From Psophocarpus tetragonolobus (Eukaryota > Streptophyta > Magnoliopsida > Fabales > Fabaceae): a stretch of 64,000 nucleotides of DNA. Numbering within the stretch: position 1 is the first letter of the stretch; every line of letters starts with the position of its first letter. Positions 26,416 to 38,580 of the stretch are shown here, one piece after another. A program made the position numbers and the translations under genes. The notes beneath the pieces were generated by a model that saw nothing but the letters and a program-made list of their open reading frames with translations, was not told the DNA's origin and did not search any database. Location of the stretch: positions 99,214,749 to 99,278,748 of the forward strand of contig CM075688.1 in assembly GCA_037954015.1 (NCBI GenBank), written 5' to 3'.

Positions 26416-29400
26416 ACTTTTTTTCTCTATTCCTGAGGGCACCTTTGCCTTATAGGATGACTTGTACATTAGTTAACTTTCATGTTTATAAAGTTGTGCA
26501 GTATTTTGAATTAACAATTTTGTTTCTCGTATTAGAATGAAAAATTTTGTATCTATAACGTTCATGTAAGCTAAGACATGTTTTAACACGATCACATTTC
26601 ATTGGGCATCCCTGTTTCACGATTGCTGGAATTTTATGGTTTGGGAGTTTGTGGTCTTGGGAATTTTATTGCCTACTAGTACATTCTAGTTCTAAAGAAC
26701 AGTATATCCTGCCCTTATCGATTAATATCCTCTATTTATGTTATCTAGTATGAGTTATTTCATTCTTATAACATATTTTTTATATTTTTACAATTTATTT
26801 AATTTTCTTTATATCTACTGCATAGCGTATTTTATTTTAAAGTTTACTCTTTTTTCTAATTGTCTAAAAACACTTATAATAAGTCAGGGTGTAAACAGTT
26901 TTGATAGACAATTATAACTTTTTATATATGAAAATTTTGTTCATTTTATTAATTAATATATTTTTATATATAGTAAGTTATTAATTTAAAAATTAAAAAA
27001 AATAAAAAGTTTTATTAAACTTCAATGTTAAACTCATTTTATGTATTGCGAAAAAGTTTCGAAAATTGAAAAGGTTCTAACATAAAAGTACCTTCGGACA
27101 TCAAACTTCAGTGAATAGTGATTGTAGTTATCCAAATAAAGAAGACAAACAATTATTTTACTCGCCCGAAAATGTAATTTGGTGTCATTATATGGTATCA
27201 TTAGGTCATCAAAAGTATAAAATTTCAAAAAAGTTTCGGAAAGTTTGACATATTTCTCACTTTAATTTCGGAAAGCGGAAAATATTTTTTATTATAAAAA
27301 AAATTTATATATTAATAAAAAGTTTTATACTAACATTTAATTATAATATTATATATATAATTAATTGATTAATTTTATAAATTAATATTTTAAAAATAAT
27401 ATAAATAAATAACTGTGATTAAAACTCAGTATAAAATTGTGTAGGTTTTAAACTCTAAATATAATAATTACATGTTTCGATAAGACATTATTTCTATGAA
27501 TAAATTATCAATTTTAAACTAAATAGACGAATTTTTTAATAAACTATTTATTATTTTTTATTCTTAGAGGCTAAAATGTCATCTCACGCTTTAATATACC
27601 AAAGTCTTATCAACATGAGAAAATAACAAACATAGAAAAAAGAGTTGTTTTTTATTTTATTAATTGTAGAGACTAAATTGATAATGTTTCGTACTTTTAA
27701 AGATAAAATTAATCATTTATCTACGGAAATAACGTGTCACCGGAACACACATTTAAAAAATTTCAATTAACTAAAGATTAAATTGAAAAATGTTTTTATA
27801 TTTTTAAAAATGTTTTTTCGAATAACTTGTTTCACATTTTATACTGACCTAATTATACGAGTTAAAGTAGAAAACTCTCTGTACTTTTTGACATTTTTAC
27901 AGTTTTAGAAATAGGAATAGAAGTCGACCTCTGATAAAATGTTGTGTTGTTATTTTTTTTTTTTTTTCTGAAAATTATTTTTATTTTTAAATTTTTAATA
28001 TTTAAAAAATATGTTTGTTTTCACTTAATATTTTTATTTTTAAAAAATAATATTTTAAAATTTAATCAATTTTAATGAAATTGTTATAAATTATTTATAT
28101 ATTATTTAAAATACATTTATATATTGTTTTTTTTTATATTTTATATTTTCAAAAAATAATATCTTTAAATTTAATTAATTTTAACAAAATTATAATAAAA
28201 TATTTATATTTAATATATTTATATATTAGTTTTTATATAATTATAATATTGTTATTAAACATATTTTTGAAACTTTTTGAAACATTGAAAACATTTTTTT
28301 CTGTTTTCAAACTTTTTTAAAAATATTTTTGAAAAAAAATATTTCCTAAATTATAACCAAATATATTTTTATTATTTTTTTAATTTTTTTGAAAAATAAA
28401 AATAGAAAGCACCATATCATCACACTTAACAACAATATTATTTCTATTGAATGTAAACACGTAATTAATTAGACAATAATTTTTGTCAATTTTTTTCATC
28501 GTTATGAAATGTACTAAATAATATACAGGAAAGAGATAGACCAAAAAATATTATATAAATGAATTATTGTACTCGTATAAGTAATATTTTTTATATGTAA
28601 TAAATAAATATGTAAAAGATATTTCTATATACATTTTTTATGTTTAAAATAATTCTTATGAACGTTTAATTTCTTTTTCAATCATACCCCTGTTATTTTC
28701 ATTTTCTTCTGTTAAAAATCACTCAAAATAATTTATTGTCTCACTGCAATAAAGTAAAAGAACTGAATAAGTAATATCATTGAATAACGAAGATGAAATA
28801 ATCAGTTTGGTCAGGACATCCCACCTTTCAGTATATAGAGGTGCGTGAATAAGACAAATCTATTACAGTGCATGTTCTTTTTAAGGGGAATCAAAATAGT
28901 AGGGTATAGAACAAAGTAAAAAGTTGAATATGTACACCAAGATGAGAATCCATGTTGCTCTCTAAGCACTTCCAAGATAAAAAAAAAAAAAAAAAATTAA
29001 ATGGAGGATCAAAATTCTACTACCGAGACTAAAAAAATTCTACTACATTGCATGTAGCAACAATAAGTAATTGTTACAAATGATTTGTAACCTCAGCCAT
29101 TCAAATCATTAAATAAATAATGTTTAAAAGTATTAGAGAAATATATTTCTTGCACAGATTCCACAGTATCTTCAGATTTAGGCAGAAAAGAAAATAATTT
29201 ACAATTCACATTAAAATAGAACAAGAAAGGTTGTGTTGTTCCAGGAAGAAGAAGACAATGCAATGTCATAATGTTAGGAAGCAAACTTGATCTGCCGTTC
29301 ACATTCAACTAACTAAGAACATAAACAAATTAAAAAAAAAAAAACATCTAATTTCACATGAGCCTGAGCCATCTCTGAACACTAACAATGGCATGAAAAC

Positions 29401-29528
29401 CTCAAATAATTTACGCCAACATGCATGGTGAGTTAAAATCAATACTTTTTTCCCAAAAAGCAAAGAAGCAACATGTGAAATTATTTATAAATAAAGAGTT
29501 GCAAAATAAAAAAAGCTGAAAAGGAGAA
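26416..29528. other. Intergenic between MED33 and the F-box gene
   Basis: Downstream of MED33 the sequence becomes AT-rich and low in information. No coding remnant is visible. The first 150 bases probably hold the MED33 3' untranslated region. The 3' untranslated region of the minus-strand F-box gene should lie in the last few hundred bases before 29528. Confidence 0.45.
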
Positions 29529-30263
29529 TCACATGGAGTGGGAGGAGGAAGAAGATGCAGTCTTGAGATAAATTTGCAGAAAACTCTGGAGACACTTGAC
29601 TCTCTCCTTGATTGCTTGCACATCAACCTTAATAGTTTCCAAACTCCCTTTGAGGGATCGAACCACCACAAGCATGTTATCCAACTGGGCCAACTCGTTC
29701 ACCAAAGAACGCGCTTCTTCCTCTTCCTCTTCCTCTTCCTCTTCCTCTTCCTCCTCCTCCTCTTCTGCTTCTTCTTCTTCTTCTCCTCCTTCTTGTTCTT
29801 CTTCCTCTTCTTCTTGTTGTTCTGCGAGGGCAGGGGCATAATTGAGTTGCAATTGAAAAGCGTTCATGTCTTCCATAGCTTTGGACGCGAGATCGGTGAT
29901 GTCAGAGAAGGATGTGTGGAGGTGCTTCTTCACGAATTGGGGATCCACGACCAGTGATTTCCATCGCTTGCAAACGCACCTCAATTGAAGAGGGTTGCTA
30001 ACCCTAACCCTGGCCAGGATTTCGATCATCAGATCCTCGGGCAAGACCGCCGTCACTGCCGCCGCGGCTTCCGCCATCATGCGCCGGCGCTTCCTCGTCA
30101 TCATTACCATGATTTCGGTTCTGTGTGTCGATCTCTTCCTCCGTTTCGCTATTACATCGTCAGGTTTTTGTTTCGATTCGGGTCGGAATGCTCCGTTCAA
30201 CTTTCGTTTTAGGGCTCCGATTTTGATGCTTTCAGAATTCAAATCGTTCCCTTCAGTTACCAA
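29529..30263 (-). CDS. F-box protein with long poly-glutamate tract
   Basis: Single-exon gene of 244 residues. An F-box lies at about residues 73-115 (VLPEDLMIEILARV ... LRCVCKRWKSLV ... FVKKHL), so the product probably acts as the substrate adaptor of an SCF ubiquitin ligase by binding SKP1. No kelch or leucine-rich repeats follow. Instead there is an acidic tract, almost pure Glu, at 150-183, then a heptad-like segment at about 186-232 that could form a coiled coil, and a Ser-rich tail. The N-terminal 60 residues are basic, with RRKR-type clusters that could direct nuclear import. The second candidate start, Met62/Met63 (about 30077), fits F-box proteins better, since it places the F-box near the N-terminus and gives about 182 residues. 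The Glu codons alternate GAG/GAA, forming a microsatellite (about 29715-29815) prone to length change. Confidence 0.8.
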   Translation of the reverse strand: MVTEGNDLNSESIKIGALKRKLNGAFRPESKQKPDDVIAKRRKRSTHRTEIMVMMTRKRRRMMAEAAAAVTAVLPEDLMIEILARVRVSNPLQLRCVCKRWKSLVVDPQFVKKHLHTSFSDITDLASKAMEDMNAFQLQLNYAPALAEQQEEEEEEQEGGEEEEEAEEEEEEEEEEEEEEEEEARSLVNELAQLDNMLVVVRSLKGSLETIKVDVQAIKERVKCLQSFLQIYLKTASSSSSHSM

Positions 30264-32673
30264 ATATGCTAATACATTAAAATCATTAAATTCCTCCCAT
30301 TAACTTTATGTTTCCAGATTTTCCAAATTAATTACATTCATTTTATTATAAAGTCACTGCCTCTGTAATATTTTTTCACCCTATCTGTTAAGATGAAGAA
30401 ACAAAAATATTGTTCCCTCTAATTAGGAAGGGATACCTTTTTTTTTTTTTCATAACTACAAATAGGTTTTGCTAAAGGTAAAGGTATTCCAATATAATTT
30501 TTACATTAATGTATATAAAAAGTTTAGAATAAATTCTAATTAGAGTTTAATCACTGTATACAAGTTTTATAATGATATTTAATATCACAATCCTATAATA
30601 AATTTATTAATTTTAACATTTTAATATTTAAAAATCATATAAATCATCTAAACTTATTATTTGTGAGGGTATACAACAAGTTAATCTTTTTCAATTATAT
30701 AATATAGTTTGTAATTTAATTATAGATAGTGATTGGTAAAGAAAATTAGTTTACAACTTTAGAATGTTTATTATATACATTTTGTTTATCAGAAAATGTT
30801 ATTTCACAGATTTTTTTTCCTCAAAAATTGTTTTCAATGGAAAGATGAAATTCTAACTTTTGAAATTAAAAAATTTCAATATAGTGTTAGGTCAACTTTT
30901 TTTTTTTTTTTTATTGTGTAAATTTAAAATGATTTTTAGAAATATATTTAACGCCTTCACATATAAAAGAATAGAATAAAGTTACGAGGAATGAATAAAG
31001 AGTACTTATGGTAAAAATTAAATAATTAAATTAATATTGTTTAAAAAATATTTTTATAATTAAATTAAATATATAAATTTTAAAGTGTTTTATATTTTAC
31101 AATATACTTAATTTTAACATATAATTTGATATTTAAACATGTATAAATATTTATTATTAAATAATATATTGAGAAAAATACAATTTATATAAAATTTGAT
31201 AAATAATACTAATAATGATTGAACTTGTTAAATTTCTATTCTATGAAAATCATTAAAAGTATAAGTTGACTAAATTTTATAGTTGGTATCAATAAATTTT
31301 ACCTTTTCCCTACACATACATATATGTATGCGTGTGTGAACTCCTCATTACCCAACACAAATATATTTTCAATAAAAACAAAATAAATATCAATTAAAGA
31401 ACAATTGAGTCATCTTAGCATGAAATTATGTAATAACTAAATTAATTTTACTATGAATTTTGAATAAAATTGAAGAAATTTAAATAAAATTAGAGAGCAA
31501 AGTTTAAGAAGCCATTTATGAAATAATATGTGTGCTTAGTGAATTATGAATTATAAGCATTAGGACTAGGTACTATGTAACATACATTCCTTTCATTAAT
31601 GTAATTCATTACAATGAGAATTATTATGTCACTATCTAAACCTAGAGAAGTAAGTCTTATTATTGCGATTTTATTATCAATTTCTTGATTCATGAAATTG
31701 AAAGATTGGATTAATCACAAATTCATATTTAAAATTGACTGACAATTTGTATCTTATCCCTAGAAATATATCATATTAGTTGTTCCTTAGCTTAAATGGT
31801 TATATCAAACTCTAATAATAAAAGAGAATTAGTTCCTCGTGGTTCCATGGAGGAACATAGTCTAAACTTGATGTGAATACTAAATTCCTAGAATATCTTT
31901 TTTTTAGGTCTCTCTTATAGAGCTACAGAGTATGCACAAAATTGTTAAAGAATCTTCTAAGAATTTTCTCAAGCAAGTACATTAAAGAATCCTCTAGGAC
32001 CCAGTTAAGTTGGCAATCAGGAAGATCTGCTTAAGCAACCATAGAGAGATTAGCCTAGCATGCATGGCTTGTTCAAGCAATAGGAAGGTTTTATGTGAGT
32101 AAAGCCACTTATGCAATCTTTGTCTAATTTGTGGCCTTCGCCGAGTTAAATTAATTATCACTTAAGTGGTCCCACTAAGTCGTTACTTTTGTAAACGCCA
32201 TTTACTCTTTCTTAAACCAACATGTTTGTATACATATATTTTTCCAAAACAAGTCTTTTTTCTAAAAATAAATTTGTACTTAAATCATAGACTAATTTAG
32301 AATTAAAACATAAAGTGAGGTTTTATTCAAAATTAATAATAATAAGCATAAATAATTTCAAAGTATGTGTATTTCTACAAATTGTAACATCCCTAATAAA
32401 TATTAATATACTATATATTACTATTTATCATATAACCATTTAGGATACAAATCAAACTTAAAATATTAAATTTTTAATTAATAATTTAATTTAAACACTG
32501 CAAAACTTATCCAGCAAGCTATGTTGCCTAACAAAAAACTAAAACACCTTACCTAGGGGTACATGTTGCCCAACAAAAGTTTTCAATTATGAAGTTCCAA
32601 TACAAGAATCTCAGTAAAACAATTCAATTTGAATTGTTTATTAAAATTTTACTATTATTATTATTATTATAAT

Positions 32674-32721
<48 letters not shown>

Positions 32722-33566
32722 CTTGTGATGACTCTTACTTGGATGTATTTTAGAATGTTGACAAATCTTATCTAAATAGTAAATAATGTAAAGAAAATAA
32801 TTTGGCCATATCGTAAATCTTTTTAAGGGTACATATATTATATAAAATTTAAGAGAATCGAACTAAGGGTAAATTATCATAATTTTGTGATTTTCATACA
32901 AGTGACTCTTTGTTTCTTGCTGGTCTAGATTGGGAGATTCTTCATGCCTGAGATGTTCACAAAGTTAATAAAGGCGGGTTACTTTGGAGCCTAATTTGTG
33001 ATGAAGTGAATTGAACGAGTGTACTTTCTAGAGGATAATACATGCAATTAACTTGGGGGATGTACATCCCATTATATGGCTAGTGGGGGATAGCATTTTG
33101 CCTCCACCTGCATATCCATGGAGATTAATTGTTCCCAGAAGTCATGATTGCCGCAATCCTTTATATTTTTTTTGAAAGACAAAACCAGGTATATTATATA
33201 TATATTAAGATCTACAGTATCTATTTCATATGCTTTGTACAATAGTAAAAAATACTAGTACACTTTTATTCCTGCTATAATTAGTTTTTCAACATATAAT
33301 GTGGGAATAATTTCACCCTACACTACCTTTATTTTATGTTCATAAGACATAGACAGGGTTATTACATTAGTCCAAAAAAAAAAATCTCTATTAAAATCAA
33401 ACCTATATAATAACTATTTTCAAGAGTTCATTTAATAACTATGTGAAATTTATATTTGTGAGTGATCTGATATAGATCCAACAACGATGAATCGTAAATT
33501 TAACATTTATTGGTGGGTTCAATAGCGGTCTGATAAACCCAACAACAATAAATTGTTAGAATAAAC
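30264..33566. other. Intergenic; (AT)n repeat at about 32677-32716
   Basis: AT-rich DNA upstream of the F-box gene. There is a poly-T run near 30897-30912, an (ATT)n/(AT)n microsatellite at about 32650-32716, and a block of more balanced composition at about 31900-32250 with several gcttaagc-like motifs. That block resembles LTR sequence of legume retroelements, but I found no ends. I see no gene. Confidence 0.4.
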
Positions 33567-33697
33567 TGTGATACCATATTAGAAAGGGTGAAATTGTGCT
33601 TAACTCAACCTCACAAAACTAGCTTATAAGGTGGGGTTTACATCTCATCATATACTTTTGTTTAGCTATATTACTAACCAATGTGGTATCTCCAATA
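33567..33697 (-). mobile_element. TRIM-like LTR and primer-binding site (remnant)
   Basis: Read on the minus strand from 33697, the sequence follows the widespread dicot TRIM LTR pattern: TATTGGAGATACCACATTGG, then accccaccttataagctag, then gaggttgagttaagc. It ends next to ATGGTATCACAG at about 33567-33578, close to the TGGTATCAGAGC initiator-Met-tRNA primer site. Only one LTR is visible. It abuts the LINE remnant at 33698, so it probably inserted into or recombined with that LINE. Confidence 0.6.
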
Positions 33698-34380
33698 GCC
33701 TAGCCAATTATGCTTCCAAAACAAGGTTTCTTCCCCATCACCTATCTTCCTTCTAATATTGTTTGCTAATCAATAGCTCTGTCATAAACTTGTCTATTAA
33801 CCAAACATCCCTACACCAAATAGAGCATTTAGACCATGATGTAGCTTGATATTGTAAATTTTGGAAGTCACAATATCTACTATGTAACAAAGGATCCCAA
33901 ATACCTTTTTTATCACTTAGAAATCTCCATCTCTATTTAGCAAGCAAACTATGGTTATATTTCAGCAAGACACTTCACTCCCAGCCCCCCTTCATTCTTA
34001 CGCAAACACACCTTCTCCTAACTTGCCCAGGAAATTCTATTATCATTGCCTCATTGGCCTCCCCCACAGAAATTTATGTTGCAACCCTTTTAATATATTC
34101 ACCACCTTCCTCAAAGCCTTATAGAAGGAAAAAAAATACAAAGGTAAACTTATGAGAATTGAATTTAACATTACCAAACGTCTCCGAATAACATATTTTT
34201 CACCTTCCATCCTAATAGCCTTTCTTAAATTGCTCTAATATTGGCCCCAAGCTACCGACGACTTGAAATTAACCCCTACCGAAACTCCAAAAAATGTAAA
34301 GGACAATAAACTTATCGAACAATTCAGTATTCCTCTATGACAAATATCCATAACCATACTTGCTCTAGCCATTTTTTATG
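33698..34380 (-). pseudogene. LINE ORF2 remnant, minus strand
   Basis: The minus-strand translation from about 34370 downward reads ILNCSISLLSFTFFGVSVG, then RRRLVMLNSILISLPLYFFS, then HKFLWG, and near the TRIM boundary RRKIGDGEETLFWKHNWLG. These are successive blocks of the plant L1 reverse transcriptase and the region after it, with stops and frameshifts between them. The same blocks occur in the plus-strand LINE at 6290-8050, so the two belong to related families. The 3' portion (zf-RVT) is missing where the TRIM LTR begins. Confidence 0.75.
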
Positions 34381-34558
34381 GGTTAATTAAGGTTAATATT
34401 TTCTATTTTTAAAAAATTGTCAATTAGAATATACATGACAAGATTAGTTTCTTTAAAGATAAAATGAATATTTTTGGCAAGATATATTTTTTAACTAAAA
34501 ATTCTTTTTAAACAATAATAAACAACAACTCATTGTATTAATGATTTGTTTTAAATTC

Positions 34559-34561
<3 letters not shown>

Positions 34562-34599
<38 letters not shown>

Positions 34600-35152
34600 G
34601 AAAATATGAGTTTCATAAATTTGTTAATCATTAAAACAAAATTGAGAATCTTAAAGTTAACAATGACAATATTAAAACTGCAATTCTTTTTTTAATATAT
34701 TTTCTGAGATACCTAAGGTAAGATATTTTAATTTTTTTTCATAGATATGTTTTTATCATGTATTTCCATATTTTTTATGTTTAATGTTATGTACATTAGT
34801 TGGAACTAAAATTATTGTATTCATATTAGATTTTTCTTATTTAATGTATTATTTTGCTAAAATGTTAAAAGTAATAGGTATGAAAATTGTAAATAAAACA
34901 TTAATTTAACATTAAAACTTTAAAATATCAACCACTATTGATGGAGTTTTACTATCTTATTTCCATATTTTTCATGTTTAATGTTATGAACATTAATTGG
35001 AACTAAAATTATCATATTTATATTAAATTTCTTATTTAATATATTATTTTTTAATTAATGTTAAAAGTAATGAGTGTTAAATAAGTATATATTTATAAAT
35101 AAAACATTAATTAAATATTAAAACTTTAAATATCAATCCAATATTGATGGAG
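34562..35152. repeat. (TA)n tract and approximately 200-bp tandem duplication
   Basis: A (TA)n run occupies about 34562-34595. Two adjacent copies of a unit of about 200 bp follow, starting at 34761 and 34958. Shared blocks include tatttccatatttttcatg, ggaactaaaattat, aataaaacattaat and attgatggag. The copies differ by many substitutions and small indels, so the duplication is old. No coding content. Confidence 0.7.
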
Positions 35153-37181
35153 ATCATTAGATATAAAACAACCAAATATACATGAGTAAAAGAACATACA
35201 AAAAAACTTTTAAAACATCGTATTTATAGTTTTTTCTCACTTATGTATTATATAATTTCTTAATTTCTACACGACGACACTTTAAGTCACATTTGTATTC
35301 CAACACAGAGACATTGAGAAGACAGTGATACGTATATAGAGTTGGTTATTATGTTGGCATTATTGAGTTTAAAATCAAATTAAGTTAGTGGTTTCATGAA
35401 ACATGATTCAGGTCACAAAATATTGGCTTCGCTTAGTACGTCACTTTACAGTGCAGACTGCAGATGCAAGGAGGGAATTAAGAAGCATGATCTACCCCAA
35501 AAAAAAAGTCATATAACACCCTTAATTAATATATATCTTTTGTTTATTAAAATAACTATAAACATTGCTAACTTCTGTTCAGATGAATTTACGTAATAAT
35601 GATTTTTGAGGGTCGGTAGTGTGCAATTAAGATTCATGGCAGCGGCATGGTGATATTTCTTTTATTGGAGATGATATTTTTAAAAGATTTTGGTTTAAGT
35701 GTTTAACAAACTCTCATAAATTTTTTTTAGCATTGTTCTGAAAATTAACTTATTCTAGATAGACTTTGGAGTTCTTATATATTTTCTTTCATATTTAAAT
35801 ATGCTCTTAGAAGAGATCATCTACAGATTTAGGATTCCCTCTAGCATGGATTTTTATCCTCTGGTTATATATTTCTTTCAAATTAAAAATAAAATAAAAT
35901 AAAGTGCTAAGGAAGAAAGGGAGAGACAAGTCTCATAATTGAACCCTCTTATTACTTTCTAGAAAATTTAAGCTTAACATTTAGTTGATAGGAAAAAACA
36001 CATACTTTTATATTTCAGATTGCAGGTTAAGTGCTAAGAAAAATTTATACTATTTCATATTATTTAGATTCAATATCATTTCAGCAAAACAAATTATGAA
36101 TTCTTTTTTTTTTATAGGTATTAAGTTAAAGTGCATCTCATGCCTTCCTTATTAATACAGAAAAATATTTAAAAACACAAAAATTCAATAATGTACTTTT
36201 GTTATGCAGAAGAAGCTTTAGATGGATTTTTTATATGCATATTTATTTTGCAAAAAATAAAAAAATAATGTTATAAATTTACAATAACATGATCCATTTA
36301 AGCTAAACTGTCTTAATCTTATATAAGTATTTTTATGCTTTAGAATTATTTTAGTTAACACTTCCAACACTACTTAAATTAATATAACTAAATAGGAATG
36401 AAAATACAATTAGAATAAACTGCATTAAATTAATAAGATTACAAACAATCGTTTAATTTAATATATATGAATAAAATTTGTATAATCATAAGATAGAGAC
36501 CTAAATCCTGGTCGAAAACTGAAAAATAGAATTAGATATAAAAGAATAATTTAAAAAGATCAAAATGATTTTAGATTTTCAGCATGACCCAAACTCAAAG
36601 TATAGCATGATACCCTTCAAAGTAGTAAGTACATGACACTTCCATATCCATCTAATAATTTATATATCTATCTCAACTTAATGACTTTTAATGTTTTCTT
36701 AGAGATAGGAAATACATTTTTTTAGAGTGAAAAAACACTTTAAATTTTGAGTGAATTTTGAATTGAATGATCACAGTAATTATTAATTAAAAAATAGAAG
36801 GATAAACTAAAGAGAAGAGAAAGAGTATTCCTGGATCCTAGTTCATAGTTCCTACTCTTGCTATTTTATCTTGAAAGTCAATGCCACCTCATCCGTGATC
36901 CCTTTCGTCATTTGGTCATGACAAAAAAACCCTTAAGGCACCAATAATGGACTCGAAACTTTTCCTTTTCCCCTCAAGACCACAACTTGTTAAAACCCCC
37001 TACACTTTTCTCTTTGTCTGAATTCCAAAAACAATATTAATTTTGGGTAGTCTCGTGATTGGGCTATGGCACCTCTTGAAGGACATCAAGCTCCAGGCCC
37101 AAAACCCCTCCTCCTACACCTACACTGCTTGACCCTGGTTCCTGACTTCCAAAGCAAAGGTAGCTTGAACTGTTCCTCATC
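35153..37181. other. Intergenic, no gene seen
   Basis: AT-rich until about 36830. The 36830-37181 segment is clearly richer in C and leads into the open frame at 37182; it may be the old promoter and leader of that gene. The 66-residue frame at 35396 has no recognisable feature. Confidence 0.4.
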
Positions 37182-37559
37182 ATGGCAAACTCAACAGCCA
37201 TGGCACTGTTCATAGGCCCAGAGCGGCACCAATCCCTCAGCTTCCAAACACGCCTTTATCCATCGCTTTCCACAAAGGCCTCCAAGGACACTAGCACTTG
37301 CTCCTCATCATCATGTCTCTCTCTCAACCACACTTTTGGGGCTTCAGGCTCTGGACACCTGCCCTTATCCCCAAAGGCTGCTTCATCAACCACGAAGACG
37401 GTCACCAAGTTGTCAGATGCTCCTTCCCACCATGCCTCTCTCCTTTTGCTCGTTAACATTCTCTTCGGTGTTGCTTTCTACATGGCTTTGCTTGGAGAAA
37501 ATGTCGATAACCATTTCATGCTTAAAACTATATTAACACCTTTAATAGAAAATAAATAG
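37182..37559 (+). pseudogene. Truncated unrecognised gene fused to antisense gypsy DNA
   Basis: A 125-residue frame. Residues 1-105 are encoded by C-rich, gene-like DNA. They begin MANSTAMALF, are rich in Ser, Thr, Pro and Ala with few acidic residues (plastid transit-like), and carry a hydrophobic segment at about 84-104 (SLLLLVNILFGVAFYMALLG) that could span a membrane. Residues from about 107 to the stop are the antisense of a Ty3/gypsy protease-region remnant that continues at 37500-38580. The true C-terminus has therefore been lost or displaced, and the present stop codon is foreign. I do not recognise the family. It may be a pseudogene, a first exon whose remainder is out of reach, or an expressed chimera. 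No continuation is visible on the far side of the gypsy remnant. Confidence 0.5.
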
Positions 37560-38580
37560 CAAGGAACCTCAAAGGAATGTACCTCTAATTGCAATGGTAC
37601 ATTTGGATACAAACCTTCACAATGGATATAGGCACCATTTCTAATCATTACACTAAATTTAGGGGTGGGTTGAGTAAGTAGGCCAAGATGTGTAACAATC
37701 TAGGGTTAGAGAATGTTGTGTGAGTTCCGTGTGTCAATCAAGATAGTAATGGTCAGTCCTTAATAAAACCTTGAAATTTAAAGACCTTAAGAGATATCAC
37801 TCTCAAAGTGGCCTGAAAGTTAAAAATGGATTATGTCCTAAGCGATCAATTTTAACAAAGTTGTATCTTCACTAGCACTATCACAATCTAGTTCTTCCTT
37901 ATCCACAAGAAGTAAGAGTAGCTTATTGTTTGCACATTTATGTCTTGCCACAAATTTTTCATCACAATAATAATATAACCCTTTGGCACGACATTCTTGC
38001 ATTTGTGTGGTGGTCATGTGTTTAATGGAATGAGAGGGTTGTGAGGGTTGTACAATTGGGGTTGTGAATTGTGCCAGCTTGCTGCCTGCAGTAGGCAAAA
38101 CATTGGGAGGTTTAGGTTCTCTGTAGCGGTTGTCTCGGAGTTTATCCTCAACCAACTTAGCTATGCCAATGGCCTAGGAAACTGTATATGGTTTGTGTAT
38201 GGACAGTTCATGTCAGATTTCCAGAATTAACCCCAAAATAAAATAGTTGAAAATGGACTCTTCGGATATACCTGTCACTCGGTTGCATAAACGCTCAAAA
38301 GCAGCCTGATATTCAACAATAGAACCTGTTTACTTCAACTTAAACAAGTCAGCTTCATGATTAGCAAAAGTAGAAGGCCCAAAACAGTTTTCTAAAGCCC
38401 TAGTGAAAGACTGTCAATCATGTAATTGGTTGTTATTAAACATCCACTTAAACATCTAAGGGCTTCCCTTTCATGTAGAAGTTGAATAAATGTATGCATT
38501 CATCCGGTGGAATATGATAATAGTAAAAAAATGCTTTGCATATCTAAGGGAGCTAAGTCATCAAAAGGTGAAAGGGTTAT
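37500..38580 (-). pseudogene. Ty3/gypsy retrotransposon gag-protease remnant
   Basis: The minus-strand translation follows a plant gypsy Gag-Pol. From about 38570 it reads YYYHIPPDE, then a frameshift near 38465 and KWMFNNNQLH, FTRALENCFGPS, DLFKLK(stop)TGSIVEYQAAFERLCN and VTGISEESIFNYFILGL. At about 37838-38155 comes the open stretch with the zinc-knuckle-like C-x2-C-x4-H-x4-C variant (GLYYYCDEKFVARHKC, where one Cys is Tyr). The protease-like region follows: ILIDTRNSHN, HLGLLTQPTP and VNIVLSMKWL, the last at about 37510-37540. Several stops and at least one frameshift make it dead. No LTR is seen on either side. Confidence 0.85.

Noticed and set aside
29538..29957. Plus-strand frames of 139 and 81 residues (poly-Phe/Leu and poly-Ser)
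   Set aside because: They are antisense shadows of the F-box gene's glutamate tract.
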